From assembly GCA_040954595.2 (NCBI GenBank), contig CM082586.2, positions 5,270,001-5,334,000 on the forward strand: DNA of 64,000 bases, in the 5' to 3' direction. Position numbers and translations under genes: made by a program. This document shows positions 1 to 12,286 of the stretch, in pieces. This DNA is from Balanoglossus misakiensis (taxonomy: Eukaryota > Hemichordata). Numbering within the stretch: the first letter of the stretch is position 1; every line of letters starts with the position of its first letter. A model generated the notes under the pieces. That model was not told the origin of the DNA. It was given only the letters and a program-made list of their open reading frames with translations, and did not search any database.

Positions 1-78
1 CGACAAGGTGTGAGTTTGCGGACGTAGATATCACACTAAATGAACTTTGCATGCAGCAATCAACGTAACGTCGCTTAC

Positions 79-2601
79 CAGGTTCGGGTTCTGCGGTCAA
101 ATCGGCCGTGACAAAGTTGGATGGAAACAATCCACTCCCTCGGGAGTTCTCTCCCTTCCACCAGTTGGCGTCGCTGAGAAATAAAAATTTGATCAAAGTT
201 AAATAGTGAAACAGGTTGGCAATTCGGATGTAACAATGACTGGCTTAGTATCATGCAATGTATTTATTGAATACTGCTATTCTGTAAAACGCCACTGAAT
301 TGTAACATACACGCAAAACAAAACAAAACAAAGCTACACAAAACTAAACTAAACAGAAAAAAAAAGACAAAACAAACTGACCTATCATCAATAACTGTGA
401 TGAACTCTCCAGCCTTGAAGGTCAACTCATTGTCTTCCGCGGCTTCAAAGTCATAAAGTGCCTTGACCGTTCTCTGCTCTCTCTTCCTTGGAGGAGACGA
501 AGACAGCGCACTTGGATACAGACTGGACGTCTTGGGACTTTCGTTTTCCTTTAATGAAAGCTGAATAGCTGAAAAACAACAGATTTACATTAAGTTATTT
601 TGCCACTTACATTGCAAATGGTACCAAGTCATTTACATTTACATGTAGTTTGACCAGAGTCGAGTATCAAAGATAGCTGTATATCGCATGGATCAGAGTC
701 AATGCTGTACCATTTTTCTGGTAGAAGTATCAAACCTCTTTAACTTGGTTCATGTATTTATTCATATAAAACTTATTTTAAATTTTCAGTGTATCACATC
801 ACTTAGATGGTGATGGTTATTGACTAAATGTCTGGACTCTTCTTGATGTTGTTTTACACACCTTTCGCTATGTCATCTTCTTCTTGCTGTGACGATACTA
901 CGTTAGGGTCTTTGCTGACTACTGGCGTGCTTGTTTTGGTCTGAAGAGAAGAACATTAACACAGACAATTAAATGATAATCACCATGTCAATCTGAAGTT
1001 TCTGAACCAATCACATCTCTGCAGCAAATGTACATTAGTAATGAGTAATGTACATTTGCCCAAACTGGTTGATCCTTTCGCCCTGATTCCTGGACGTATG
1101 GTTCCAACCAAGCTGTCGAAAACACTGAGGATGTACATGGGGGAGGGGGAACTCACCTGGTCAAGTGGACTGAAACTGACGCCTTCTGCTTTCAAACTAT
1201 TGTACAGTGAGGGGATCAAACTGGAACACACAAAAAATATTTAGATTTAGAAAATATTATTCAAACCCATTCCCAATCAAAAGATGTCATTTTAATCACC
1301 ATCTGATGCTTACTACACAATCACCTCCTAGTGTACATGTATGATCATAATAATTTGGAAATCATACAAAAAACAATCACAAACACTTTCTGTGTAAGGA
1401 AGATTCATGAACTCACTTGAGTTGTGGATCCCCTTTGAACTCCTCCGCCCATTCTTTGATTAGTAGTTTCAGCTTGTCTCCTACTTTCGGATGACCCTGT
1501 GAAATACAAGTGTGACAGTCATAAAATGTGTGCTGTGTCATAATACGATACCTTTTTGTTTGGACAATCATTCACAGCGCCCTCAAGCATGCAATCTCAG
1601 CAGGACCATCATGAGGGAGTGAGTGACCTTGCAACATTATCTGAAGGACATCCCCCCCCACTCAACAACACTACTTGAGTGATTCAGCCATTCATATCTA
1701 TTTCAATGCAAAGGTGCTGACCTTATATGTACACACAATCTGACTGGAACTTACATTTCACATTTTTTCCGAGTGTAATCCAAGTATTTCCCATGTTTTT
1801 TAAGCTCAAACTACGACCTACAGTACCCATGTAACTCCCACTAGCTCAAGTTGTGTACATGTTTGAATGATGCCTTACCTTTGAAATTATCATTCTAGCT
1901 TCAGTACAGAAGTCTCTTGAGCACACTTCGAGGTGAAATATCTTGCCACAGTTGCTGACACAAGCACCAAGAAGCTGGAGAGGTAACATGGTTAACAATG
2001 AATGAGAGAATGAATAAATGAATGCATGAACCAACCGTCTCAGACAGAGTAACACTATACAGGAAAAGACTAGTGTTATCCAGAATGATACATGTTTAGA
2101 AACCATTGATATACTTGTAATGAACCTACGATGGTGGTTTCAGAGACTTACCGTGAGAGCTTGCATACACACGTGGGGAATAGAGTGCTTGATTCGTTTC
2201 ATAATTGCACGGAGACAGTCCTTTGGGCTGTGAAGAGGAACAGAATGAAGTAAGCTTAGCCCTTGGGTTGGCCCAGTGAAAACCCACTAAAAAGTAAGAA
2301 TTTCAAAATCACTATTTGACAACAGGAGTCTAGAGTTCAGACTGCGGTTGTGACCAGTCATTATCTACATCACTACGTACTTATTATTACTAATACTAGT
2401 TTCTTATTGGTAACTCAAAGCCTGGAACAAGAATAGACACTTTGTACATACCCATTGGTAACTCTACCAACTCTATCACATATGTCCATTATCAAAGCCC
2501 AATCCTCTGCAGTATTCAGTTCACTAGTGACTTTCTCTGAAAAATAAAAAAAATAGCAATAAATGTGTTTACTTTCAAATTATAGTACTTGATTAGTACC
2601 C

Positions 2602-2699
<98 letters not shown>

Positions 2700-3413
2700 C
2701 TCTGATCTCTGATAACCACAGAAACTTTTAGGAACCATAAAATGACTACTGTTTAGTAAATCTGCAAAAGAATTAGTAATGGATTTGTCAACACTGGATT
2801 GTTTACTTATTTGCGATGATACCGGTATCCTTGAGGATACACACTACTATGATGTCATTTACATGTGAACAATGAGTCATGGGTTTATATAAAGACTTTG
2901 GCTACCTTGAGTTGAACTGTCCGGAAAAAAAGTTTGGGATGAGAAAATAAGCTTTCTCGATTCCCTTTAAAAGCCAATAAATAATACTTCAACATTTTGT
3001 GTGCAGTACATTTCGCACTATACTTCTTTGAACATTTCCGGACTCCACTGTGTCAACTGCGGTCACTTCCTGTTTCAACAAACAGTTCATTCAATGAGAG
3101 ATCTTTCAGAATTTCAGCGCACAACCCTGCACACTTCTACACATACATCATACCCTGTATGCTTAACAGTCTAATCAAAGAGATCTTGTATTTGATATAG
3201 TCTACATCGAAGAAAATTCACTTTACCACCGCGATCAGTGACCGAAGATGAAAACAACAACATGGCAGTCGAGTCATCTGCCTGGGCCAGAGCAGAAGGG
3301 TTCGCAATTATGTCCCAAAACTGATTAACCTACACGATAAAAAATGAAACCTTGATATTAATCAACTCACCGACATCTGCGTCGAATGGTGATGAGCTAC
3401 TGAAAAGAGGCAT
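79..3413 (-). CDS. STAM: STAM, signal-transducing adaptor molecule (5' part; continues beyond the left edge)
   Basis: STAM is an ESCRT-0 subunit that pairs with HRS on early endosomes and sorts ubiquitinated receptors. Nine coding exons are visible on the minus strand: 3371-3413, 2452-2536, 2152-2227, 1879-1974, 1417-1496, 1157-1220, 862-940, 382-568 and 79-173. They join in frame to 268 residues with GT-AG junctions. The start [14 protein letters not shown] is the usual STAM N-terminus. Residues 1-148 form the VHS domain ([20 protein letters not shown] is near-diagnostic). A ubiquitin-interacting motif follows at about 168-182 ([15 protein letters not shown]). An SH3 domain spans about 207-258 ([15 protein letters not shown], then NWWKGE and GLFPSNFV). 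The C-terminal HRS-binding coiled coil must lie beyond the left edge. The gene is head-to-head with CMC1. Identification is firm; exon ends are from reading splice consensus. Confidence 0.95.
2602..2697. repeat. (ATC)n trinucleotide microsatellite in STAM intron 1
   Basis: About 95 bp of near-perfect CAT/ATC repeat with one interruption (TCATCTTCATC) lies inside STAM intron 1 (2537-3370). The methionine-run reading frame on the minus strand is an artefact of this repeat, not a gene. Confidence 0.95.
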
Positions 3414-3733
3414 TTTTGTCGTTTTGGTTGAATTCTAAAATATATTAGCCCTCCTCCTCTCAAAGTCAATCGCAGTCTCTGTGCTTATTGTCACGCAATG
3501 CGCATGTGTTGTGAACCCAATGACGTCATTATTTCTAACTTGAAATGTACAAACTGTACATCACCGTCGCGAGTAAAACTAATATTTTACGAATAAAAAC
3601 CTTAAAATCTTGATTATTTTCAATGTATGAGGGGTAAATTTCGTCGTACATTGTAAGTATGGTGTTTCTATATTGATCAGAAAAAAAAACTATTGGAGGA
3701 AGTGTCTACGAACAAACGAACCGAAAAGTCAAT
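3414..3733. promoter_or_regulatory. Candidate bidirectional promoter of STAM and CMC1
   Basis: Only 320 bp separate the STAM start codon (minus, 3413) from the CMC1 start codon (plus, 3734), so both must be transcribed outward from here. No TATA box is obvious. The CMC1 start codon sits in AATATGGCGG (3731-3740), which matches the YY1-type AANATGGCGG core often found at or just downstream of housekeeping transcription starts. Shared control is inferred from geometry only. Confidence 0.6.
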
Positions 3734-4595
3734 ATGGCGGACACGCGAGGTAAGTAACTTTCATAATCATATCTAACTAATTTTATTTTTGAGCCAGTAT
3801 TATCCGAGTCATGACATTCTCTCTTCGTTTCTTTTAATGTCTGTGAGGCATCGGATATTTTCTTACATCTGAGTATAGATTTGGAACTTATCTGACGGAC
3901 ATCAGCCTCTGTGCAGAAAAAAAGAGTCGAGCGTACACTGCTGCCAGGACACAACTTTGAACTTTACAACAAGTCTGTTTTATTCACACATATAGATGAT
4001 CACCTTAGGCATGTTGAGGAAGAAATTCTCATTCCCAAGAGAATGAGAGAAAAGGCAAGGGATGAAAAATGTGGAGATGAAGTGAAAGGTAAATAAATTA
4101 AAGTAAATACAGCAACACTTAAATACAATGCTACCTGTCTATGGACATCCCCCTTATTCAAGTTTAGCCTAAGAAGTGTTCAGCTTATTACATTGTTCAT
4201 GCAAATGTGTGACTCTTTCCCTTTATTTCCAACATGTTCCCTCAACAGCTTTCTCAGAATGCTGTAAATCCTCATCGTTGGCAATGGTGTATAAGTGCAG
4301 AAGTGAAAATGCAGCATTGAAGAAGTGTTTAACAAAATGGTATGAGGCTAAGTTTATTATCACTTTTCTTAATTTTCATTGTTTCTTTTTGTGATATCCC
4401 TTAAGTGTTTCTGGTGAATTCCTTAGCATTCAATGACTCCAAGATGGCAATCCATGTTTTCAATTTTCCATTTCCAGGTACAGAGATCCAGAGTTTTTCA
4501 ATCAGTGCAAGGTGGAATACTTGGAAGAGAGAGAAGAATTCAGAAAAACAGGAAAAACAAAGAAACAGAGGAAATTAGAGGGCACATTGTCATGA
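3734..4595 (+). CDS. CMC1: CMC1, Cx9C mitochondrial cytochrome c oxidase assembly protein
   Basis: CMC1 is a small twin-Cx9C protein of the mitochondrial intermembrane space that helps maturation of COX1 and the copper site of complex IV. Four exons (3734-3749, 3996-4088, 4249-4339, 4478-4595) join in frame to 105 residues, close to the roughly 106 of vertebrate CMC1. The protein starts MADTRDDHLRHVEEEILIP. DHLRHVE, REKA and KTG in the basic tail are family features. Both C-x9-C pairs are present: Cys of EKC to Cys of FSEC, and Cys of YKC to Cys of KKC, giving the coiled-coil-helix-coiled-coil-helix fold held by two disulfides. The first exon encodes only five residues and one extra base. The start is supported by the exon 1 donor at 3750 and by the YY1-type context. 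Confidence 0.9.
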
Positions 4596-5480
4596 TAGTA
4601 TTTCTAGAATGTATTTTTTAAAAGCTGTTTGTGTTGTGTAGAGCTTTGAAGAAACATTTCTGATGATGACTGTGACTGACAGAATCACGGGAAATTCAAT
4701 GAATATTACACACCGAATGCTACTATGCTAGTGAAAGTGTTTGCTTATCAATTACATCAGGAAATTTTGCGTTTGCTGTTGCAAGTAGGGAAAGTGCCAT
4801 AATAGATTAAAATGCAGTCTTTGGACCTTGGTTGTTGTGTACAACTCAGCTTGGAGATTGAGCCCAGTGCTTTCAATTTCAGTTCAAATCAGTGTACATA
4901 GCAGTGAAATAATGATCAGGTTCTATTGTGTTCCCGAAATTCAAGAGTATTACTCCCAATATAGCACAGGGGAGAACAGGACCGCCTGCAGTGGTGACAG
5001 CTGGTGGCACTTTTATTGCAATCTTAGTAGGGTGTTGTGGCTATCTGTAATTTAATAAAAGAAAAAAAATACAACAATAATCTTGTCGCCTGTGGTCATT
5101 TGCAAATTTTGATGAGTCATGAAGCAGCCTGCATGGATCAGACACACAATTCACTTCCTACAAAATCACTTCAGTATCGTAGCCCACTCAAACTTATCCT
5201 CCGATTAGGTGTGTGCCCTCAACGTTTGGCTTAACATTAACACTTGTTTTTAGCTTTTTTGTGACCGTCTTGATTTGCTTAACTGTTGAGGGCGCACTGG
5301 TGTAAGACGGAATCGAAAGAGAGCAGCGTATCCGACGCAACCCGTTTATGTAAATCAGCTGCAGATTACGAGTGACCGACAAGTGGTCCTTCAAAAACTA
5401 CGATAAAACAAGGTCTGACAACAAGGCTAATTCCCTCCCCATTTCCACTAAATAGCTAATTATTAACTTTTCATTACTTC

Positions 5481-5595
5481 AGACCAACGCCGTCGCAAAT
5501 GTATAATCTGCGACATGCCATGTATTAAAGGATACCATGCCATATTCCAACAAGTGACATCTTGTAACGACGCTGAGAAATTCCGGCAGCATTGA
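5481..5595 (+). other. Possible orphan terminal exon with a C-x2-C pattern
   Basis: A short open frame preceded by TTACTTCAG, a possible acceptor, reads basic residues, then CIICDMPC, then about 24 more residues to TGA at 5593-5595. The cysteine spacing looks zinc-finger-like. No upstream partner exon was found and the frame closes quickly upstream, so it could be chance or a gene relic. No function is assigned. Confidence 0.15.
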
Positions 5596-8281
5596 AGGAA
5601 ACAGCTACAAACTTACTAAGGTGGGCGAGTGTATGTATATTACGTATGTGCATATATATATATGTCTGTTCAATTGTGGGTTAGAATTTAGGCGTTTTTC
5701 ACAGTCCGCGCGGAATTACTCTAGCGAAAAGAACACTCTCCATAGATGGCTCTTTTTTCAGGTCAACTCGCTCACTCTACATATCACACCAGAAGAGGAG
5801 CGGATCGGAGTTCGAGATTGGATTTTAGCCGTGTACTGTAGGTTACCAGTACGTTCATGCGCGTGCGTTGACTTTGAGGGGTGGTCTGAAACCTATTGTG
5901 CTTTTTCAATGACGACATACTGAAAAGTGTCCCATTGCCATGTGTGTACAGAAGGTGTGTTACTGTACAATTGTGTGTATTCAAGTGCATACCAACACTC
6001 TACAATGTGCCAACATTGTCACGACGTCATCGTGGATGGGGAAGTGCCGTTTGTGCATAAAAACGGGATATACGACATGAACGCGGTCTGCTCCGCTCGT
6101 TAAAAACCACTCGGGGCGCGCCTCTCTCGTAAAACTTTCTACGCGATACCAAAATATAGTCCACTCCCAGGTGCAATGCGTCTCAGCTCTGTCTTGATTA
6201 TACCCAGCTCTTCGGTCATTTCATGTATTTGGAATGTCGTAAGACTCGCCGCGCCGGTAAAAGTTTTTACATATATTAGGGCCTGTGCTCGTTGCACTTG
6301 GTTGTTTCTGCGTAACGGTGGTGTGTGATTGCCTGGTCAAGTTGAACCAATTCTTCCCCACAGCCCGAGGAAATGCATTGTACCCTCACATTTGTGAGAT
6401 GTTTTCCCATTGATACCGTACGTTTCTATTGAATACCACCTATAATTGGAATTTCTCGACCACAACCGAAATCTCAGCCGCAGGAAACTGCACCACATCT
6501 CAGGTACACCGACTATCAATCAACCGTTTATTTGTGGGAAAGGGCGTGAGGGGATCACCTATTAAAAGGGACACAGACAATGTGTGTATTGACCTTGACG
6601 GCCGGTAAAGTTCAACCACGGTGGAAAATTGTGGTGTTCAGTGGATGTGGAATAGAGCCGGCTCGCCTTGACCCATTTCAAATACAGGGTGTCTGTTAAT
6701 TTTGAACATAGTCATCGTCTCCATGGTTAAAATCTGTACGTAACGGTGCAAACGATATGTTCGCATCTCATATATCAGTATGGACTTCTATAGTAGATTA
6801 CTCTGTGTTATATTCTAGAAAACGCAAACCATACAATTATGTGAAATTAGGGGTATTAAAGACTGGGAATCATTAACTATACTGGCACTCCAATAATATT
6901 GTGTTTGTTTTAGTCATTATTTATGGAAAGTTTATCGCGTTACGACCATTAATAAATGTCAATGCAAGCTGCTTAGTGAGAGCTGTTTTCTCCAAAATTG
7001 GACTCGTGTCACAAATGCATGTATTTCTTGATGGCTTCTGACTTAGGGGTGCTGTGTGGTAGGTGCTCGGAATCCAAATCGGACATACAATTCCTCACGG
7101 GTTACGCCCAGCAATTGTGGGTGATAGCTGCATACCTGTAGTAGCGGCCAAGTTAATTGGCAAACAGGGTGCGGACAAAAAATATGCGACCGAACAGCAA
7201 GGTGTGGTGAAGATCCGGTCTCCTGGTAGTCCGGCTACGATAATTTATAACTATTCTCTTCAATTCGTTTTCACTTCGTCGTGACTTGCTTTTCTTCCAT
7301 TCCTCTCAGAGGTTTTTAATTTATTGAGGGATTTGACAGAAATTCCTGGGTAGGGTTTTATAATGGCATGTCGTTTATCAAATAAACATACATTGTATTA
7401 AAGAGATGAAAGGGTCATTAACGCATGCGTTTTGGGCAGGGTATTCATTTCCTTGTGAGCCGATTTGAACTGAGACAAACTATGGCTACCCGACACACCG
7501 TCGCCCATGCCAGCCATCGGAATTCTAGGCGACAGGGATTTTCCTGTGTGTATTCACATTGTCCAGATTTACGTTCACTATACTTCTTATTTATCCGGGT
7601 CTTGTTCGTTTGCTCGATTCGACGCCATTTTGTCTCGCAAAATTTACCCATACCAATTTCCGGTATTTACTTGCTTACCACAACATGTATGAATACGAAT
7701 AACATATTTTAAAATCGAAAATATGTATAAAATTACATGTATTTATCAACCAATATAAATATCCAATCATGTATAATAATTAGAGTAAAGTAAAATGAAA
7801 ATACGTGTTACAAGCCCAGTAAAAATAACTAGACTTGCTCCAAGTCTATACGGCTTAATTATGCCATAATAAATTAAATGAATTTCAGTCAGCAAAATTC
7901 TGAAATATGTCCACAGTCACTGTAACGTGTGTGGGGTCACATACTTGTCATGAAAGTGGCCTATTGATTAGAAGAAATACACGCATTCACACTGACCACC
8001 TGTTGCCTGCCAATCAAATCCGATTCCAACCAATCAACAGTCTTGTTTTACAGTCCTACAAATTTCCACGTGAGAATCAAAATTTCGATGTCAGCTGTGT
8101 GAAATGAGTTTTGGAGATCTGCCACGTGAGTAAGACACGTGTCAGTAGATTAACCCTGCCTGAAGCCGGAATGGTAATGGAATCAAAAGTTACTATTTAA
8201 TAAAGAATTTTAACAATATTCTAGTTGATTAAAGCAATCTTCGATACCTTTGGCATTTACCCTAGACTTGATCGGTGATAT

Positions 8282-8287
8282 TTTATT
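8282..8287 (-). terminator. Candidate poly(A) signal of ST-A
   Basis: TTTATT on the plus strand (AATAAA on minus) lies about 190 bp downstream of the ST-A stop codon. It is a plausible cleavage signal, judged by position and consensus only. Confidence 0.4.
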
Positions 8288-8473
8288 GACCCATGCAGAA
8301 GCAACATTTGAAAAAAAGTCAATTAGGGCTTTCTTAGCCACTTAATTTGCTTGTCATACCTTATTTCACCACCCGTGACCAATCTGGTGTTAGTTAAAGC
8401 TATGTTAGGGTCTCTGAAGTTCTCGGTCAGTGAGAGTTCTAGGCCACAATCTCGCAAGACCCAAAGCCAACAC

Positions 8474-11400
8474 TCACGATGCGTGGCATTTCCCGACATG
8501 CAGTCGTATCGCACCTTTGTTGTGCAAGTCAATGTAGGTCTTGAACTCTGCAGGCATGTCGTGGTGGTGATGTTTTAACTTCTGGGGCGGTAACATAATT
8601 GCCTTCTTGTCATAGTAGTGGTAGTAGAGTTGGTTCCCATCCGGGTCCTCCGAAAAAGGCCAGTAGCCATAGAGATGCACTTCTTCACAAAAGCTCATGG
8701 CAGCGGTGAAAAGAAGCAATCCTGAAAGAATTGAACAATGTTTAGCTCGAATTGTACGAGTCTACCGGACCAATGACAGAGGGCCTGAGCTCATACCTTG
8801 CGTATATTTATAAGCGTTCGAGCTGAAACTTGTATGATAGGCCTAAAGAATTAGCTACGCCACGGCGCATAGGCCTAACGCACAACAAATTCACGACTAG
8901 GTCCCAGCCGCCTACCTGTTGTTGATCTCTTCTCGTGGATGTTGTGTTCATTCCTCCAATAATTCCTGACGGCACTCATGTGACGTGGATGCGCAAAGAC
9001 GCTTCTTATTTTGGTTTGTCGCAAAACGTCTTGTGCCCTGAAGGAAATAACTTGGCAGGGCTTATACGAAAACGCCGGAAGGTACAGGGAAGCGTTTACG
9101 TATTGGGATGTCATATAATCTCTGAAGTTACTGCATTTTTTCTTCTTCTTGGGCTTGAGGCTCCCGTAGCTGGAATGAATAAAGACAAACTTCATTTATT
9201 CATGAATTTTGCGATTAGCATAATATTTACATAATCACTGCAGCTATTCTAAAAACATCTGTTGGCGATCGATATCTGACAGAGATCTTATTGTTCCGAG
9301 AGACATTTACATGCTAGCATATCGCACCTGTGGGCAGGTGCATTGAAACGTAATACCAGTAGCTGTACTGAACTTTGGTGACAATTGTACATGCTGCATA
9401 AGAGATTTGTATGTACTTGTACACTCTATACACACTCTCAAAAAAATTGTGGAATATTTCAGCTCTCACGTACAGTTTTTGAATAATAGACGGATTGCAT
9501 GTGACGAAGTCTGTCTTTGAGCCAACGTCCTTTGAAAACTGACGAACAGTGGCCAGATTGAATCTGCAATGAGAACATAAAAATTAGCGAATAATGCATT
9601 CATCACGTGACATGCACGAGCCAATCAATCAATCAATCCAGCACGGCAAAAAAGAAGCTCCGGAACCATAGATGTCTCGTGACATAGTCAGACTATCCGT
9701 ATATAAATTAAAGTATTTTCTGGAAGAAGTCACACAGGCCTGGACATTTGTTATTTATCTTCAGGGGTAGTCGTGAACAGTAAAGGAATTGCGCAGATGT
9801 AAAGACTCGCCTGATGACAAAGTCTGCCTCGTCGATGGATTGGCCACAGTTGCTGTTCAACAGAAACCCACTGCTGCCCACCAGGTTACATTTCTTGAAT
9901 GACTTGGTGTGGTACGGCATTTCCTGCAACGAGACACACCAAATACATGTACCTTAGTGTGTGACAATGCACCTGTTAAACATTCGTGACAAGGATGACG
10001 AATCGGCGATGGTAAACACAATATCTGCCGTCTACCAATCTCTACTTCAAAATAGGTAGCAATCACAATCTATTGACACCTGTCATTGATGCATAAGTGA
10101 CCAGAAAATGCAGCATGGCTGCTCTGCATATCGTTGGCCCTTTTTGTATTCCTTTGTTCATCCAATGACTGAAGCATCAGAATATCCGAGGGACAAGTCT
10201 TTGCCAATAACGTTTTCTTGCTAATTATTACCGTGAGCAATCTGTTAAACACTCCTTGGGTTATGTTCACTCGTCCATGTGGTTCGCCTTCATACGACAG
10301 GTACTTATTGAGTGGTACGTTGGTCTTTGTTGTCAAGAACAACTCACTTGTCTTACAGTAATTCTCCAGATGTGATCTGTAGAAACGAAAACAGGCGATT
10401 TAACAAATAGTTGCAAATTCACAATTACTCGACGCTTTCAGTTATTATGGGGTGGGTTTATGACACACAATGTGGCTTGGGTCGCAGTCTAGACTTAAGA
10501 TTATGAAATGACACCTGGCATGGAGGGAAGGGGTATATTTTACTGCACGTGCGCCCAAGTAGCCACACAAAATTCTACAGACAGCGTCCACCATAAAACG
10601 AAAATGAAAATGGAGACTGATAAGAAGGAATGTGACACTTTGATAACGTAAAGTGTGTCAAAGGTCCGAAGGTCATGGATTCAACTTTCTTACTGAATTT
10701 GCGTATTACCCTGAAGCTGCTCTTCTGTACAAAACGATCCGCGAGATTTTAATGAGCGTTTATATAAGTATCGTCTGCACCAGGAGAACCAGCACTGGTT
10801 GTAACCTGTGACCTATAGATTTTTGGTGCACGGACGGAACCTCTTCACATTTCAAAGGTGTATCGCGATACATTGCTCTCAGACCACGAGCAACTTTCAG
10901 TCAAAACAGTACACGTTTTTCGTTTTCGCTTTCCTTATCGGCTGTGTCACTGACATGCAATTGGAAACTTTTCCACCTACGTATAATGGTGCATTGTGTA
11001 CAACCAGAGATTAACAACCACCACGTATACGGTATAGTCTACCGGTGGAATGCAAAAAAAAATATACAGAGGTCGATAAACTCCACTCGCCACGGGTATA
11101 ATTTTTTTTCTGAAGACGTAGCACGGGGTTTATTACACTGGTGCTCTATAGTGTATGACGCAGTTAACAGTGCCCGGTCCTGGCCCGGCACCGCTCACGT
11201 GCTTGTACCGGTTCGTCTGTTTAGAAAAGTATATGCCTTTCTAGTGAGGTTTTCTATTATTACCCGTCAACTTTTTCTTCAAGGACAAGCGACAAACGCT
11301 CTCAGTCAAAAGAGTGTTTTCACAATCAAATGGTCATCATAACATTTCTTTGTTCAATGAAACGTCCTTATTTTTTAGCATTCAATACAACATGGGTGGT

Positions 11401-12286
11401 GTCGACAAACTGGTCTTTAGATTTGATTTGATTCTTAGGGCAAGGATTTGTTTATCTGCTTACTACATACACATGCACACGTTGCTACACCAACGAAAAC
11501 GCATGATTTTTCTCGTGAAATCTTATAACGGTTATAGAATGACATATTATAAGGTAAATTGTCGTTAAATCGCCCGAAATGTGTTCAAGTTCCGTGCACA
11601 CAGACTGTTTGACTGACACAGCCACCCACTGGAGACAGACAGGCAAACAAGTACGCATTGTACACACGAACGCGCACACACAAACAAACAAAAACAAACA
11701 AAAACACATACTCACAACCAAACACAAACTCATAGTATATACATTACCTGAACTCATCCGCTGCAGTGGCGTTAAAGCTCCAATTTTGACTCCGAATTCT
11801 TGTAAACATAAGCTTAGGAACCGATTCTTTCACTGAACGGCTGCCGGCTTCAGAATCAGTTTTATTTGCGAAGACGTGGTTCGTTTCATTATTTCTTATT
11901 TCTGAACTATTGCTGACCCTAGTTTTTGTGTAGTTCAATACGGGAACAATAAACGGGTCCTTTTCAGCTTTTCTGGTGGGGAGTACTAGTTGATTCGGCT
12001 TTTCAAGTCCCTTTTCTGAAATGTTGGCCAGGTTCAATGTCTCAAGACTCCTTATGCGAATCGCTTGCAGACTCTCAATGCCTATCAGCTCACCGGGATT
12101 GCCTCGCCACATGTTCTCGACATCAATGTTGATGGGAGACTCCAAGTTGACGTACTCAATTCTCCTCCTTGTTTTGTCGTTGTATCCTGTCCTGCTTGTG
12201 TCCAAAGTCAACAGAACCAAAAGAATCAGGTAGTTGCTCAGTCCTATGAAAATCAGCAGTAACAACGTCGCTGATCGTTGATGCAT
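8474..12286 (-). CDS. ST-A: alpha-2,8-sialyltransferase-like (GT29, ST8Sia-type), Golgi type II membrane enzyme
   Basis: Predicted to transfer sialic acid from CMP-sialic acid to a glycan acceptor in the Golgi lumen. Exons 11748-12286, 10232-10376, 9811-9923, 9474-9563, 8916-9169 and 8474-8721 join in frame to 462 residues. Exon 1 (180 aa) holds a short tail, a transmembrane anchor at about 5-28 and a long stem ending NWSFNATAADEFR. Sialyl motif L is about 229-296 (KKCNLVGSSG, GQSIDEADFVIR, then DVGSKTD and TCNP). Motif S begins about 385 (MSFCEEVHLYGYWPF). Motif III is HYYD. Motif VS is HHDMPAEF, which keeps H-x4-E. The cysteines expected to form the two ST8Sia disulfides are present. Intron 3 has a GC donor (9809-9810). 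An intron acceptor just upstream of the start codon (about 12326) suggests a 5' noncoding exon. The motif-L Asn is Ser here, so activity is not assured. Confidence 0.88.
9809..9810 (-). other. Non-canonical GC splice donor, ST-A intron 3
   Basis: The exon 3 end reads ATCAG then GCGAGT on the minus strand, a GC donor in an otherwise strong donor consensus. The exon length (113) and frame match all five paralogs only if this GC is used. Confidence 0.8.

Larger units (their letters stand above)
4596..8473. other. Intergenic region CMC1 to ST-A, no convincing gene
   Basis: About 3.9 kb without a gene I can support. Open frames here are short and lack conserved motifs or paired splice sites. The only item worth noting is a short cysteine-patterned frame at 5481-5595, listed separately. 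The 3' untranslated region of ST-A probably occupies the right end, to a minus-strand AATAAA at 8282-8287. Confidence 0.6.

Noticed and set aside
2516-2719. Poly-methionine open frame
   Set aside because: It is translation of the (ATC)n microsatellite inside STAM intron 1.
3225-3330. Possible extra STAM exon between exons 1 and 2 on the minus strand
   Set aside because: It has acceptor- and donor-like ends, but joined in phase it meets a stop codon. STAM exons 1 and 2 join correctly without it.
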